From contig NZ_FOGZ01000015.1 in NCBI RefSeq assembly GCF_900111365.1, forward strand, positions 21,941 to 72,963: a stretch of DNA of 51,023 nt. Reading direction: 5' to 3'. The notes beneath the pieces were generated by a model. That model saw only the letters and a program-made list of their open reading frames with translations. It ran no database searches and was not told where the DNA came from. The position numbers were made by a program, and so were the translations under genes. The DNA is from Propionibacterium cyclohexanicum. GTDB taxonomy: Bacteria; Actinomycetota; Actinomycetes; Propionibacteriales; Propionibacteriaceae. Positions 29,026 to 37,103 of the stretch are shown here, in pieces (the stretch's first letter is position 1; each line of letters starts with the position of its first letter).

Positions 29026-30486
29026 ATGACGTCAAGCAATGCTCCCGGCACGGAGCTGGTGCCGGTGAAGTTCTCCCGGCTGACCCGCAGAGGTGTCCTC
29101 CTGGGACTCTCCCTGTCACAGCTCGTGACACTGGGCGTCGGGGTGGTGTCCCTCGTGTGGGCGTTCTACGCAGGAGGCGGCATCCTCATCGCCATCACCG
29201 CACCCATCTGGGTCCTGGCCGCAGCCCTCACCTGGATACCCCTGTCCGGACGCCCCATCGTCGAATGGGTACCCGTGGGTTTCTGGTGGATCTGGAAAAC
29301 CACCGGCGGCCAGCTGCTCTACCGCCGCCGCATCGTCAAACCACGTCCCGCGGGCACCCTCGCGCTACCCGGGGACGCCGCACGGCTGCGCGAATACCGC
29401 GACTCCAGCACCGGGGCGGGAATGATCCACGACCCTTCTGCCGCCACGCTTACCGCCGTCATCTCCGTGACGCACCCGGCATTTGTGCTGCTGGACCCCG
29501 GTGAGCAGGAACGACGCGTCACCTCCTGGAGCCGGGTGCTGGCCACCGCATGCCGCTCCGGGCGGGTCTCCATGCTCCAAGTCCTCGAACGCACCCTGCC
29601 GGACTCAGGCACGGGCCTTGCCGAATGGTGGTCCACCCACGGCACCCATGACTCATCGTGGGCATCCACCACTTACAGTGAGTTGATCGACAGGGCGGGG
29701 CCCGCAGGCGAACGCCACGCCACCACCTTGTCGCTGTCCCTGGATATGAAGGCCGCGGCCCGGCAGATCCGCACCGCAGGCGGCGGCATCCGCGGCGGCG
29801 CCGCCGTCCTCCGCCAAGAAATGAACACCCTCGTCGCCGCCCTACGCTCCGCCGACCTGGCACCGTCCGCGTGGCTGACCTGCGGACAGATCGCCGTCAT
29901 CCTGCGCTCCGCCTACGACCCCGCCGTCGCCGCCACTCTGGAACGCCACGGGGAACTCGGCCAGAACCTCGCCACCGCCGGACCCGTCGCCGTCAACGAA
30001 TCCTGGAACCGGCTGCGCACCGACTCCGCCCACCACGCCGTCCTCTGGATCAGTGAGTGGCCGCGCTCCATGGTCTACCCAGGATTCCTCGCACCCATCC
30101 TGCTCTCCAACGGCATCCAACGATCCTTCTCCCTCCTGTGCACCCCGATGCGCTCCGACCAAGCCGCCCGCGACATCCGCAAGAAGAAGACCGAGTACAT
30201 CTCAGACGCCGCACAGCGCCAGAAGATCGGGCAGATCGAAGACGCGAGCCAGACCGCCGAATACCACGACGTCCTCCAGCAAGAAGCCGACCTCACCGCA
30301 GGCCACGGCGTCCTGCGCTACACCGGCCTCATCAGCGTCTCCGCCACCACCAACGACGACCTCGACGCAGCCGTCGCCGCCATCGAACAAGCCGCCATCC
30401 AAGCCTCCTGCGAGACACGGCTCCTCGTCGGCCAGCAAGCCCAAGCATTCACCGCAGCAGCGCTGCCACTGTGTCGGGTGGTATAG
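29026..30486 (+). CDS. SCO6880-type transfer protein with membrane anchor
   Basis: This 486-residue protein has two membrane segments near the start (LLGLSLSQLVTLGVGVVSLV, GILIAITAPIWVLAAALTWI) and a large cytoplasmic part. No Walker A is visible. SCO6880-type proteins of actinobacterial elements sit directly before VirB4 and look like a separate VirB4 N-terminal half plus a PrgI-like anchor. Here an unrelated opposite-strand gene and one more transfer gene separate it from virB4. ATG at 29026 lies 6 bp after the preceding stop. Confidence 0.75.
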   Translation: MTSSNAPGTELVPVKFSRLTRRGVLLGLSLSQLVTLGVGVVSLVWAFYAGGGILIAITAPIWVLAAALTWIPLSGRPIVEWVPVGFWWIWKTTGGQLLYRRRIVKPRPAGTLALPGDAARLREYRDSSTGAGMIHDPSAATLTAVISVTHPAFVLLDPGEQERRVTSWSRVLATACRSGRVSMLQVLERTLPDSGTGLAEWWSTHGTHDSSWASTTYSELIDRAGPAGERHATTLSLSLDMKAAARQIRTAGGGIRGGAAVLRQEMNTLVAALRSADLAPSAWLTCGQIAVILRSAYDPAVAATLERHGELGQNLATAGPVAVNESWNRLRTDSAHHAVLWISEWPRSMVYPGFLAPILLSNGIQRSFSLLCTPMRSDQAARDIRKKKTEYISDAAQRQKIGQIEDASQTAEYHDVLQQEADLTAGHGVLRYTGLISVSATTNDDLDAAVAAIEQAAIQASCETRLLVGQQAQAFTAAALPLCRVV

Positions 30487-30500
30487 CGGCGGACGCATCT

Positions 30501-31025
30501 TTACATCCGCAGCGTTGTTGGAGTAGCGATTGATTTCCCGTTGCCGAGCGCTGCCGACATGTAGACACCGCGGATCTGCTCGTGAAGCGTATCCCTCGAC
30601 GCGGCAACAAAGCGGTAGCCGAAGTCGGCCTCCATGTACCAGCTCTCGTTGGTGCCAGCCTCAAGTCGATGAGGAAGCGCAGGACCCAGCAGTTCGTTCT
30701 GCGGAACGACGCTCATCTTCCCGCCTCTCGTGCAGAGCACGATCCGATCCACCGTGACCGGTGCCCGACCATGGTTGGTGACTTGTACTCCGATGATCTC
30801 GGGATCATTGAAGCCCTGTTCTCGGAGGCTCTCAAAATTGCGAGGTTCTCCGGATTTCTCAACTGGACCGGTAGCGAGACCACCACGCCCCTGTACTCCG
30901 TGAAGCAGCTTTGCTTTCGGCCTTCCAGCGGATAGGAGCCACTGTGCAATCTGCCATCCAAGCGAGAGCCCTGCGACGAGAAGCGAGATGCTCGCTATGA
31001 CGAGCGCAATGAAGTCCGAGTGCAT
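30501..31025 (-). CDS. Opposite-strand single-pass membrane protein, unknown
   Basis: This 174-residue protein has one N-terminal membrane segment (FIALVIASISLLVAGLSLGW) and a beta-rich domain with GVQVTNHGRAPVTVDRIVL, which reads like an Ig-like or CARDB-type fold. It is transcribed against the transfer genes and converges on the SCO6880-type gene. The base composition looks lower in GC than its neighbours. It could be an exclusion, immunity or envelope protein carried as cargo; I cannot assign it. Confidence 0.65.
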   Translation of the reverse strand: MHSDFIALVIASISLLVAGLSLGWQIAQWLLSAGRPKAKLLHGVQGRGGLATGPVEKSGEPRNFESLREQGFNDPEIIGVQVTNHGRAPVTVDRIVLCTRGGKMSVVPQNELLGPALPHRLEAGTNESWYMEADFGYRFVAASRDTLHEQIRGVYMSAALGNGKSIATPTTLRM

Positions 31026-31108
31026 GCCTCAAGCGTACGGACAGGCACCGACATCTTGACGGGACCCGTGGCGCACCTGTCTCCCACACGACCACGAGGG
31101 AGTCTGCC

Positions 31109-31891
31109 ATGCCCACGTTCTACGATCCCGGTGCCGACGCCGGGGAAGCATCCGAGGCACTGCGCGGGCTCGCGCACGCCACCCACACCATCGACCATCC
31201 CCAAGACATGTACTCCGTCCTCGGCGATCTGCTGTCAGGGGTGAGGTCACTTCGACAGGTCCTCGACCAGCTGAGCACCGCTCACGCCAGCAACCGAAAC
31301 CTGGCCTTCGACGACTATGGCGACCACGCATCCGGATCGGCCGATGCTCTGGCCGCCGCGGACGAACTCCACCAGACTGCGACGCTCATCGACCAGGCAG
31401 AAGACCGGCTCAACGCCGCGATGTCGGCGGCGGGCCGAATCGCGTGGCACACCGAACCCGCCACCAAACAGGTAGCGGTCCGGCGTTGGGTGTCCGTGGT
31501 GTTCCTCCAAGATTCGGAGGCCGACGAGGTCCTCGACATGATCGACCGCGACGGCCCCGACACCGCGATGACTTACCTCAAGAACTGGGACTACGGGGAG
31601 GAGACGACCGACACGGCATTGGAGGACGGTCACGTCTACGACCTCCCACCGGCAGGTGTGCTCGACCGGGAAGTTCGCGACGGGGACTACCAGATCACCT
31701 ACAACCACTCCTTCGGTCACGTCGGTCTCTACCGCCTCCACACCATCCAACCGGGCGACGTCCTGGAGGATGAGCCCACCCGCCGTCCCGCCATCGCCCA
31801 CACGGAATCGCTCCGGCCGGTGCCTGGCGGATCGTGGTTCGAACACCCGGGCGTTGCCCCGGTCAAACAATCACGGGGGCTAGGACTGTGA
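31109..31891 (+). CDS. Hypothetical protein preceding virB4
   Basis: This 260-residue soluble protein was not recognised. The first 120 residues are helical and heptad-like (around ALAAADELHQTATLIDQAED), and the rest appears beta-rich with many acidic residues. It overlaps virB4 by 4 bp (GTGA), so it is translationally coupled to the ATPase and likely part of the transfer machinery. ATG at 31109 has GAGGGAG about 9 bases upstream. A GCACCT motif lies 30 bases before the start. Confidence 0.68.
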   Translation: MPTFYDPGADAGEASEALRGLAHATHTIDHPQDMYSVLGDLLSGVRSLRQVLDQLSTAHASNRNLAFDDYGDHASGSADALAAADELHQTATLIDQAEDRLNAAMSAAGRIAWHTEPATKQVAVRRWVSVVFLQDSEADEVLDMIDRDGPDTAMTYLKNWDYGEETTDTALEDGHVYDLPPAGVLDREVRDGDYQITYNHSFGHVGLYRLHTIQPGDVLEDEPTRRPAIAHTESLRPVPGGSWFEHPGVAPVKQSRGLGL

Positions 31892-33378
31892 CCGCCCAAG
31901 AACCTGAGACCCTGCACACCGCGGTACTCGTCGCCCCAGCCAAGGAACGTCGTCGCCTCCGTAAGCAGCGCCGCCAGGCCGCGGCCCGGCTCCAGGCCGA
32001 ACAACGCGCCACCGAACGCGAAGCTGCCCGAGCGAAAGCTGACGCAGAGCGCGCCGAACGGAAAGCCACGACCTACCTGCCTGCCGCCGGTGAACCTGGG
32101 CCAGCTCAGTTACGTTCACCCGGAAAGCTCAAACTGCCACGGCATCAGGACACGTCCGCCACCCTGGCTGGCGCCTATGCATTCCTCGCGGAGGGAGGAC
32201 TCGGTGCCGATGGGGTCTTCGTCGGACAGGACCTCTACTCGGGTGGCAGCTTCGTCTACGACCCGTGGGTGCTCTACGCCCGCGGCGTCATCACCGCACC
32301 CAACCTGGTGCTGGCGGGCATCGTCGGCTCTGGGAAGTCCTCGCTGGCCAAGAGTCTCTACACCCGGTCCCTCCCTTTCGGGCGGCGCGTCTATGTGCCG
32401 GGGGACCCGAAAGGTGAACACACCGCGGTTGCCGAGGCCGTCGGCGGCCGGGCGATCGTGCTGGGCCACGGCCTGTCGACCCGGCTCAATCCGCTGGATG
32501 AGGGTTACCGCCCCGCCGGGATGGACGATGCGGAGTGGGCCTCCACCATCGCATCCCGCCGCCGCGACCTCATTGGGGCGCTGGCCGAAACCGTGCTCAC
32601 CCGGCCCCTGTCGCCGTTGGAGCACACCGCCATCGACACCGCCCTGACCGAGACAGTGCGCGGCAATGACGTGCCGATCCTGCCCATGGTCGTCGACCAC
32701 GTCCTCAACCCCAGCAAGGCAGCAGATCCGGACGGGCGGCTCGCCGAGGACGGGCGCCTCGTCGGCCACGCCCTGCGCCGATTGGTCGCAGGTGACCTGG
32801 CAGGGCTGTTCGACGGCCCCTCGACCGTCACGTTCGACCCGACCCTGCCGATGATCTCCCTCGACCTGTCCCGCGTCGCTGAGAACTCGACGTTGATCTC
32901 CGTGTTGATGACGTGCTCCAGCGCGTGGATGGAGTCCGCCCTCCTGGACCCAGCCGGTGGGCAGCGGTGGTGCATCTACGACGAGGCCTGGCGACTCATG
33001 TCCCACCCGGCACTCTTGAAGCGAATGGATGCGCACTGGCGGCTCGCCCGCCACTACGGCATCGCCAACATGCTGATCTTCCACAAACTCACCGACCTGG
33101 AAAACGTCGGCGACCAAGGCTCCGCCATGCGATCCCTCGCCAACAGCCTCCTGGCCAACGCGGAGACCAGGATCATCTACCGCCAAGAATCCGACCAGCT
33201 CGGCACCACCGCCCGCACCCTCGGACTCACCGGCACCGAACAGAAGCTCCTACCCGGGCTGGGCGTCGGCCAAGGCCTGTGGCGCATCAAAGACCGCTCC
33301 TTCGTCTGCCAGCACCAACTCCACCCCGACGAACTCGCACTCTTCGACACCACCACCCGCATGACCAGCAAAGTTTAA
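31888..33378 (+). CDS. VirB4-like conjugation ATPase
   Basis: This 496-residue protein powers the secretion channel. The basic N-terminal coiled coil (RRLRKQRRQAAARLQAEQRA) precedes a RecA-like domain with Walker A VLAGIVGSGKSSLAKS (about residue 144) and Walker B WCIYDEAWRLM (about 361). It continues with RHYGIANMLIFHKLTDL and ends with KDRSFVCQHQLHPDEL. It is shorter than full-length VirB4, consistent with the SCO6880-type protein supplying the N-terminal half. GTG at 31888 overlaps the upstream stop; there is no better start. Confidence 0.85.
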   Translation: MTAQEPETLHTAVLVAPAKERRRLRKQRRQAAARLQAEQRATEREAARAKADAERAERKATTYLPAAGEPGPAQLRSPGKLKLPRHQDTSATLAGAYAFLAEGGLGADGVFVGQDLYSGGSFVYDPWVLYARGVITAPNLVLAGIVGSGKSSLAKSLYTRSLPFGRRVYVPGDPKGEHTAVAEAVGGRAIVLGHGLSTRLNPLDEGYRPAGMDDAEWASTIASRRRDLIGALAETVLTRPLSPLEHTAIDTALTETVRGNDVPILPMVVDHVLNPSKAADPDGRLAEDGRLVGHALRRLVAGDLAGLFDGPSTVTFDPTLPMISLDLSRVAENSTLISVLMTCSSAWMESALLDPAGGQRWCIYDEAWRLMSHPALLKRMDAHWRLARHYGIANMLIFHKLTDLENVGDQGSAMRSLANSLLANAETRIIYRQESDQLGTTARTLGLTGTEQKLLPGLGVGQGLWRIKDRSFVCQHQLHPDELALFDTTTRMTSKV

Positions 33379-33544
33379 GAGTTCGTCGAAATACTGGAGC
33401 TTTTCGCGGGAACTTGAGCAGCCAATACCCTGCTTGCGCTATCTCGTACTCAAAGCTCGCGGAACCCGACGATGGCGGAGGCGCATGCGCTCTCGTGAGG
33501 TTCGACAGTTGCCGACTGTTCAGTGATTGCTGTACGGTCAGTGT

Positions 33545-33910
33545 ATGCTGACTATTGCTTCGCGCCTCGACGTCATGAACCGGCTCGGCCGGGCCATGGC
33601 GGACCCGACTCGTTCCCGGATCTTGATGACGCTGCTGGACGGTCCCAACTATCCGGCCGTGCTGTCGCGTGAGCTGGAGCTGACTCGCTCGAACGTCTCG
33701 AACCATCTGACCTGCCTGCGTGACTGCGGGATCGTGGTCGCTGAGCCGGAGGGTCGGCAGACCCGTTACGAGATCGCGGACCCGCATCTGGCCGCGGCGC
33801 TCACCGCGCTTGTGGATGTGACGCTGGCGGTCGACGAGAGCGCGCCGTGCATTGACCCGACCTGCTCGGTCCCGGGCTGCTGCGACAAGCGCGAGGAGGC
33901 CGGGGCATGA
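33545..33910 (+). CDS. cmtR: CmtR-type (ArsR/SmtB) cadmium/lead sensor repressor
   Basis: This 121-residue winged-helix protein has RLGRAMADPTRSRILMTLLDG, LTRSNVSNHLTCLRDCG and the wing EGRQTRYEIADPHL. The two cysteines in TCLRDCG and the third in ESAPC match the three metal ligands of Mycobacterium tuberculosis CmtR. Further C-terminal cysteines (PTCSVPGCC) add possible ligands. It would repress its own operon until Cd or Pb binds. The ATG at 33545 lies only bases behind a promoter-like TGTATGCT, so it may be nearly leaderless. Its stop overlaps the ATPase start. Confidence 0.88.
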   Translation: MLTIASRLDVMNRLGRAMADPTRSRILMTLLDGPNYPAVLSRELELTRSNVSNHLTCLRDCGIVVAEPEGRQTRYEIADPHLAAALTALVDVTLAVDESAPCIDPTCSVPGCCDKREEAGA

Positions 33911-35877
33911 GCGCGGCATGCGGCTGCGAGCACGACGCTCCCAACGCTGCCGAGGAGCGCGAGGAAGCCGAGCGCCCTTGGTGGCGCGACCCCGCGATCC
34001 TCGTCCCGATCATGTCGGGAGTCTTCTTCCTCGCTGGGCTTATTACGGAGTGGACGGCTGGCGAGAGCGCCGCTGCCGAGGTGACGGCGCTGGTGCTTTT
34101 CTGGGTCGGCCTGTTGCTGGGTGCGTGGACGTTCGCTCCCGGGGCGCTGCGGGGCCTGTTCACGAAGGGCAAGCTGGGCATCTCCCTGCTGATGACGATC
34201 AGCGCCGTCGGCGCTGTGATCCTCGGCTACGTCGAGGAAGCGGCCGCGCTCGCGTTCCTCTACTCCATCGCCGAGGCGCTGGAGGACAAGGCGATGGACC
34301 GCGCCCGCTCGGGGCTGCGCGCACTGCTGAAGCTCGTGCCCGAGACGGCCACCGTGATGCGGGGCGGCACCGCCGTTGAGGTCCCCGCCCGGGAAGTAAA
34401 GGTCGGCGACGTCCTGCGGATCCGCCCCGGTGAGCGGGTCGCCACCGATGGCACCGTGTCGTCGGGCCGCAGCAGCCTCGACACCTCGGCCATCACCGGC
34501 GAGTCGATCCCGGTGGACGTCGCCGTAGGTGATCAGGTCGCTGCCGGGTCGATCAACGCCTCCGGCGCGCTGGAGATCACCGCGACCGCCGACGGTGCGG
34601 ACAACTCCCTGACGACCCTGGTGGGACTGGTCGAGCAGGCGCAGCAGGACCGAGGCCAGCGGGCCCGCCTCGCCGATCGGATCGCCCGGCCCCTGGTGCC
34701 CGGCGTGATGGTCCTCGCCGTGCTGGTCGGCATGCTCGGCTCGCTGCTCAGCGGCGACCCTCAGACGTGGATCACCCGTGCCCTGGTCGTGCTTGTGGCC
34801 GCCTCGCCGTGCGCGCTGGCGATCGCCGTTCCCGTGACGGTGGTCTCTGCGATCGGCGCGGCCAGCCGGTTTGGCGTGATCATCAAGAGCGGGGCCGCGT
34901 TCGAGCGTCTGGGCTCTCTGCGCAGGATCGCGGTCGACAAGACCGGCACCCTGACCCGTAATGAGCCCGCGGTCACCGACGTCGCCACAGTCGCCGGGGT
35001 CACCCGCGAGGACATGCTTGGCTGGGCCGCGGCGCTGGAGCAGCAAAGCACGCATCCGCTTGCCACCGCCATCACCGAGGCGGCGTCGAGTGTGCCCGAC
35101 GCGGCCGGAGTGGTTGAGGAGCCCGGCCACGGCGTGACCGGGCAAGTGGACGGCCACGAGATCACAGTAGGCAGCCCGCGATGGATCGCTCCCGGCGTGC
35201 TGGCCGACCGGGTCTCGGCGATGGAGGCCGAGGGGCAGACCTGCGTCATGGTCGCCCGCGACGGCGACCTGGTGGGCGCGATCGGCGTCCGCGACGAGCT
35301 GCGGCCCGAAGCGCCTGAGGCCGTCGCCGCGCTTCGTGAGCAGGGCGTCGAGGTCGTCATGCTCACCGGGGATAACGTTCGCACCGCCAACGCCCTGGCG
35401 AAGATCGCTGGCATCGCCGACGTGCGGGCCGAGCTGCGCCCAGAGGACAAGGCCTCAGAGGTCAAGGCATCGGTCACGCAGCGGCCGACCGGCATGATCG
35501 GCGACGGCATCAACGACGCCCCGGCCCTGGCCTCGGCCACGGTCGGGATCGCGATGGGCGCGACCGGGTCCGACGCCGCGATCGAGTCCGCCGACGTCGC
35601 CTTCACCGGCCACGACCTGCGCCTCATCCCGCAGGCGCTGCAGCAAGCCCGCCGCGGCCGGGCGATCATGAACCAGAACATCGTGCTGTCGCTCGCGATC
35701 ATCACCGTGCTGCTGCCTCTCGCGATCACCGGGGTGCTGGGCCTGGCCGCCGTCGTGCTCGTGCATGAGGTCGCCGAGGTCGTCGTCATCGCCAACGGCC
35801 TGCGCGCAGCCCGCGCCGAGAAGGTCGCGCTGGCTGCACCCGCGGAGTCGCACTCCGCGTCGCTGGCGAGGGTTTGA
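33907..35877 (+). CDS. P1B-type heavy-metal efflux ATPase
   Basis: This 656-residue membrane ATPase expels metal ions. The marks are ITGESIPV (about residue 197), the intramembrane motif ASPCALAIAVPV (about 298), VDKTGTLTRN with the phosphorylated Asp (about 343), STHPLATA and MIGDGINDAPA (about 531). The last helices read VLVHEVAEVVVIANGLRA. The SPC motif and short N-terminus without a CxxC metal-binding domain (only CGCEH) point to the P1B-4 group rather than CPC-type CadA. With a CmtR-type regulator, Cd/Zn/Co are all possible substrates. Confidence 0.9.
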   Translation: MSAACGCEHDAPNAAEEREEAERPWWRDPAILVPIMSGVFFLAGLITEWTAGESAAAEVTALVLFWVGLLLGAWTFAPGALRGLFTKGKLGISLLMTISAVGAVILGYVEEAAALAFLYSIAEALEDKAMDRARSGLRALLKLVPETATVMRGGTAVEVPAREVKVGDVLRIRPGERVATDGTVSSGRSSLDTSAITGESIPVDVAVGDQVAAGSINASGALEITATADGADNSLTTLVGLVEQAQQDRGQRARLADRIARPLVPGVMVLAVLVGMLGSLLSGDPQTWITRALVVLVAASPCALAIAVPVTVVSAIGAASRFGVIIKSGAAFERLGSLRRIAVDKTGTLTRNEPAVTDVATVAGVTREDMLGWAAALEQQSTHPLATAITEAASSVPDAAGVVEEPGHGVTGQVDGHEITVGSPRWIAPGVLADRVSAMEAEGQTCVMVARDGDLVGAIGVRDELRPEAPEAVAALREQGVEVVMLTGDNVRTANALAKIAGIADVRAELRPEDKASEVKASVTQRPTGMIGDGINDAPALASATVGIAMGATGSDAAIESADVAFTGHDLRLIPQALQQARRGRAIMNQNIVLSLAIITVLLPLAITGVLGLAAVVLVHEVAEVVVIANGLRAARAEKVALAAPAESHSASLARV

Positions 35878-35920
35878 TCCCACATCATCACGAACAACGA
35901 TCTAGAGAGGAGACTTCGGC

Positions 35921-36227
35921 TTGAAGATCACGATCCAGTCCTTCGAGGGCTGTCCGAACCGGGAACTGCTCGACCAGCGGCTCGCGGAGACACTGCGTGG
36001 CCGCCGCGACGTGACGGTCATCCATCAGAACATTGAGACTCCCGAGGATGCCGTTCGTTGGCTTCCATGGCTCCCCGACGGTCCTGATCGGTGGGATCGA
36101 CCCGTTCGCCGACGTCAGCACGGTTGTCGGTCTCGCCTGCCGGTTCTACCGGACTCCCGACGGTCCAGCCGAGGTCCCGACCATCGAGCAGCTGCGCGAC
36201 GCGATCCAGCGCGCATCCCGGGTGTAG
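35921..36227 (+). pseudogene. Frameshifted thioredoxin-like metal-resistance protein
   Basis: The first frame starts MKITIQSFEGCPNRELLDQRL and runs to about 36050. A second frame, +1, continues GFHGSPTVLIGGIDPFADVS and ends QRASRV at 36227. Together they make one thioredoxin-fold protein of about 100 residues with CPN in place of CxxC and the cis-Pro loop GSPTVLI. The break lies around 36045-36065, where one extra base or two missing bases separate the halves. It may be a real mutation or a sequence error. Its ribosome site GAGAGGAG precedes the ATG. Confidence 0.7.
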
Positions 36228-36572
36228 GTCCAGGCGAATCCGAGGTGAGCCCCGGCAACAGTCATCGCTAGCGCGTACTCGTCGACGAGCTTCTGCTCGA
36301 AGTCCTCCGCATCTTGGGCGCTGCGCAGCACCTCGTCAACAGTGCCGACCCCGTTCGGCTACTCACCGCGTGAGAGCCCCCAACAAACAACGAACAACCA
36401 ACACGGCCAAAAACGAAAGACATCTGCATGACACCACAGGACTTGAGCTGTCGTCCTGACACGGAGAACCTTGCACCACGTGGGAAGTAGATCCCTCGGC
36501 CAGCCGGGGCGTCAGAACAAACTTGAGTGGATGGAGATTTGAGCCGAGGGGTATCCGGTGCACCTGTTGGAC
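36228..36572. other. Intergenic scar with possible recombinase remnant
   Basis: This stretch has no complete gene. On the minus strand 36235-36320 encodes EDFEQKLVDEYALAM, which resembles the N-terminal helix of actinobacterial tyrosine integrases but stops matching almost at once. A short A-rich patch (36378-36420) and an inverted repeat CAGGAC...GTCCTG (36439-36460) follow. It looks like the edge of the insertion that brought in the metal genes. Confidence 0.35.
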
Positions 36573-37103
36573 ATGAGCATTCACCACAGCCACTCCGTCA
36601 ACCCCGACGAGACGCCAGTCAGTCTGCCGCTGGCCGTCATCACGGTCGATTCCTACGGTGTCCTCACCGTCACCCTGGACGGCGCCGACTACCCGCAGCC
36701 CTCGCCAACCGCGCCGTGGACGAAGGCGCGGTTCGGCGAACTCCTCGACGTCCTCACCGCAGACCGCACACGAACCATCCGGGTCGAGATTCACGAGTCC
36801 GACGGCAGCACATTCACTGACATCATTCATGCCGTCCGCACCCCACGCCCCGACCCAATCGACGGACCACCGACGCCTCGTCGGGCCCGTCACCGCCACA
36901 CACCAGAAACCGCTGAGGTGGCCGGAGCCGGATTCCAGCCGGGCGAAGAGGTCACGGTCGCCCTCGTCCGGAGCACCGTTGAAGCCACTGCGGCGGGGAC
37001 CGTCCGCGTGACACTAGATCTCAGGGAACTACCCTCGGGCGGCGCGGACATTCTGCTGGTTGGCATCACCTCGGCGCGGGTCGTGACGCGGCGAGTGCCA
37101 TGA
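36573..37103 (+). CDS. Hypothetical beta-rich transfer-region protein
   Basis: This 176-residue protein was not recognised. The first 80 residues look like a small alpha/beta domain (LAVITVDSYGVLTVTLDG, IRVEIHESDGSTF). The C-terminal half is beta-rich (AGAGFQPGEEVTVALV, ADILLVGITSARVVTRRV), like an Ig-type fold. There is no signal peptide. It overlaps the VirD4 start by 4 bp, so it is coupled to the coupling protein. ATG at 36573 stands 7 bases after a GCACCT motif, the same arrangement as at 20518. Confidence 0.68.
   Translation: MSIHHSHSVNPDETPVSLPLAVITVDSYGVLTVTLDGADYPQPSPTAPWTKARFGELLDVLTADRTRTIRVEIHESDGSTFTDIIHAVRTPRPDPIDGPPTPRRARHRHTPETAEVAGAGFQPGEEVTVALVRSTVEATAAGTVRVTLDLRELPSGGADILLVGITSARVVTRRVP

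Noticed and set aside
32116-33186. 356-residue minus-strand frame
   Set aside because: It is antisense to virB4, which has clear Walker motifs.
33766-35157. 463-residue minus-strand frame
   Set aside because: It is antisense to the P-type ATPase and lacks any motif.
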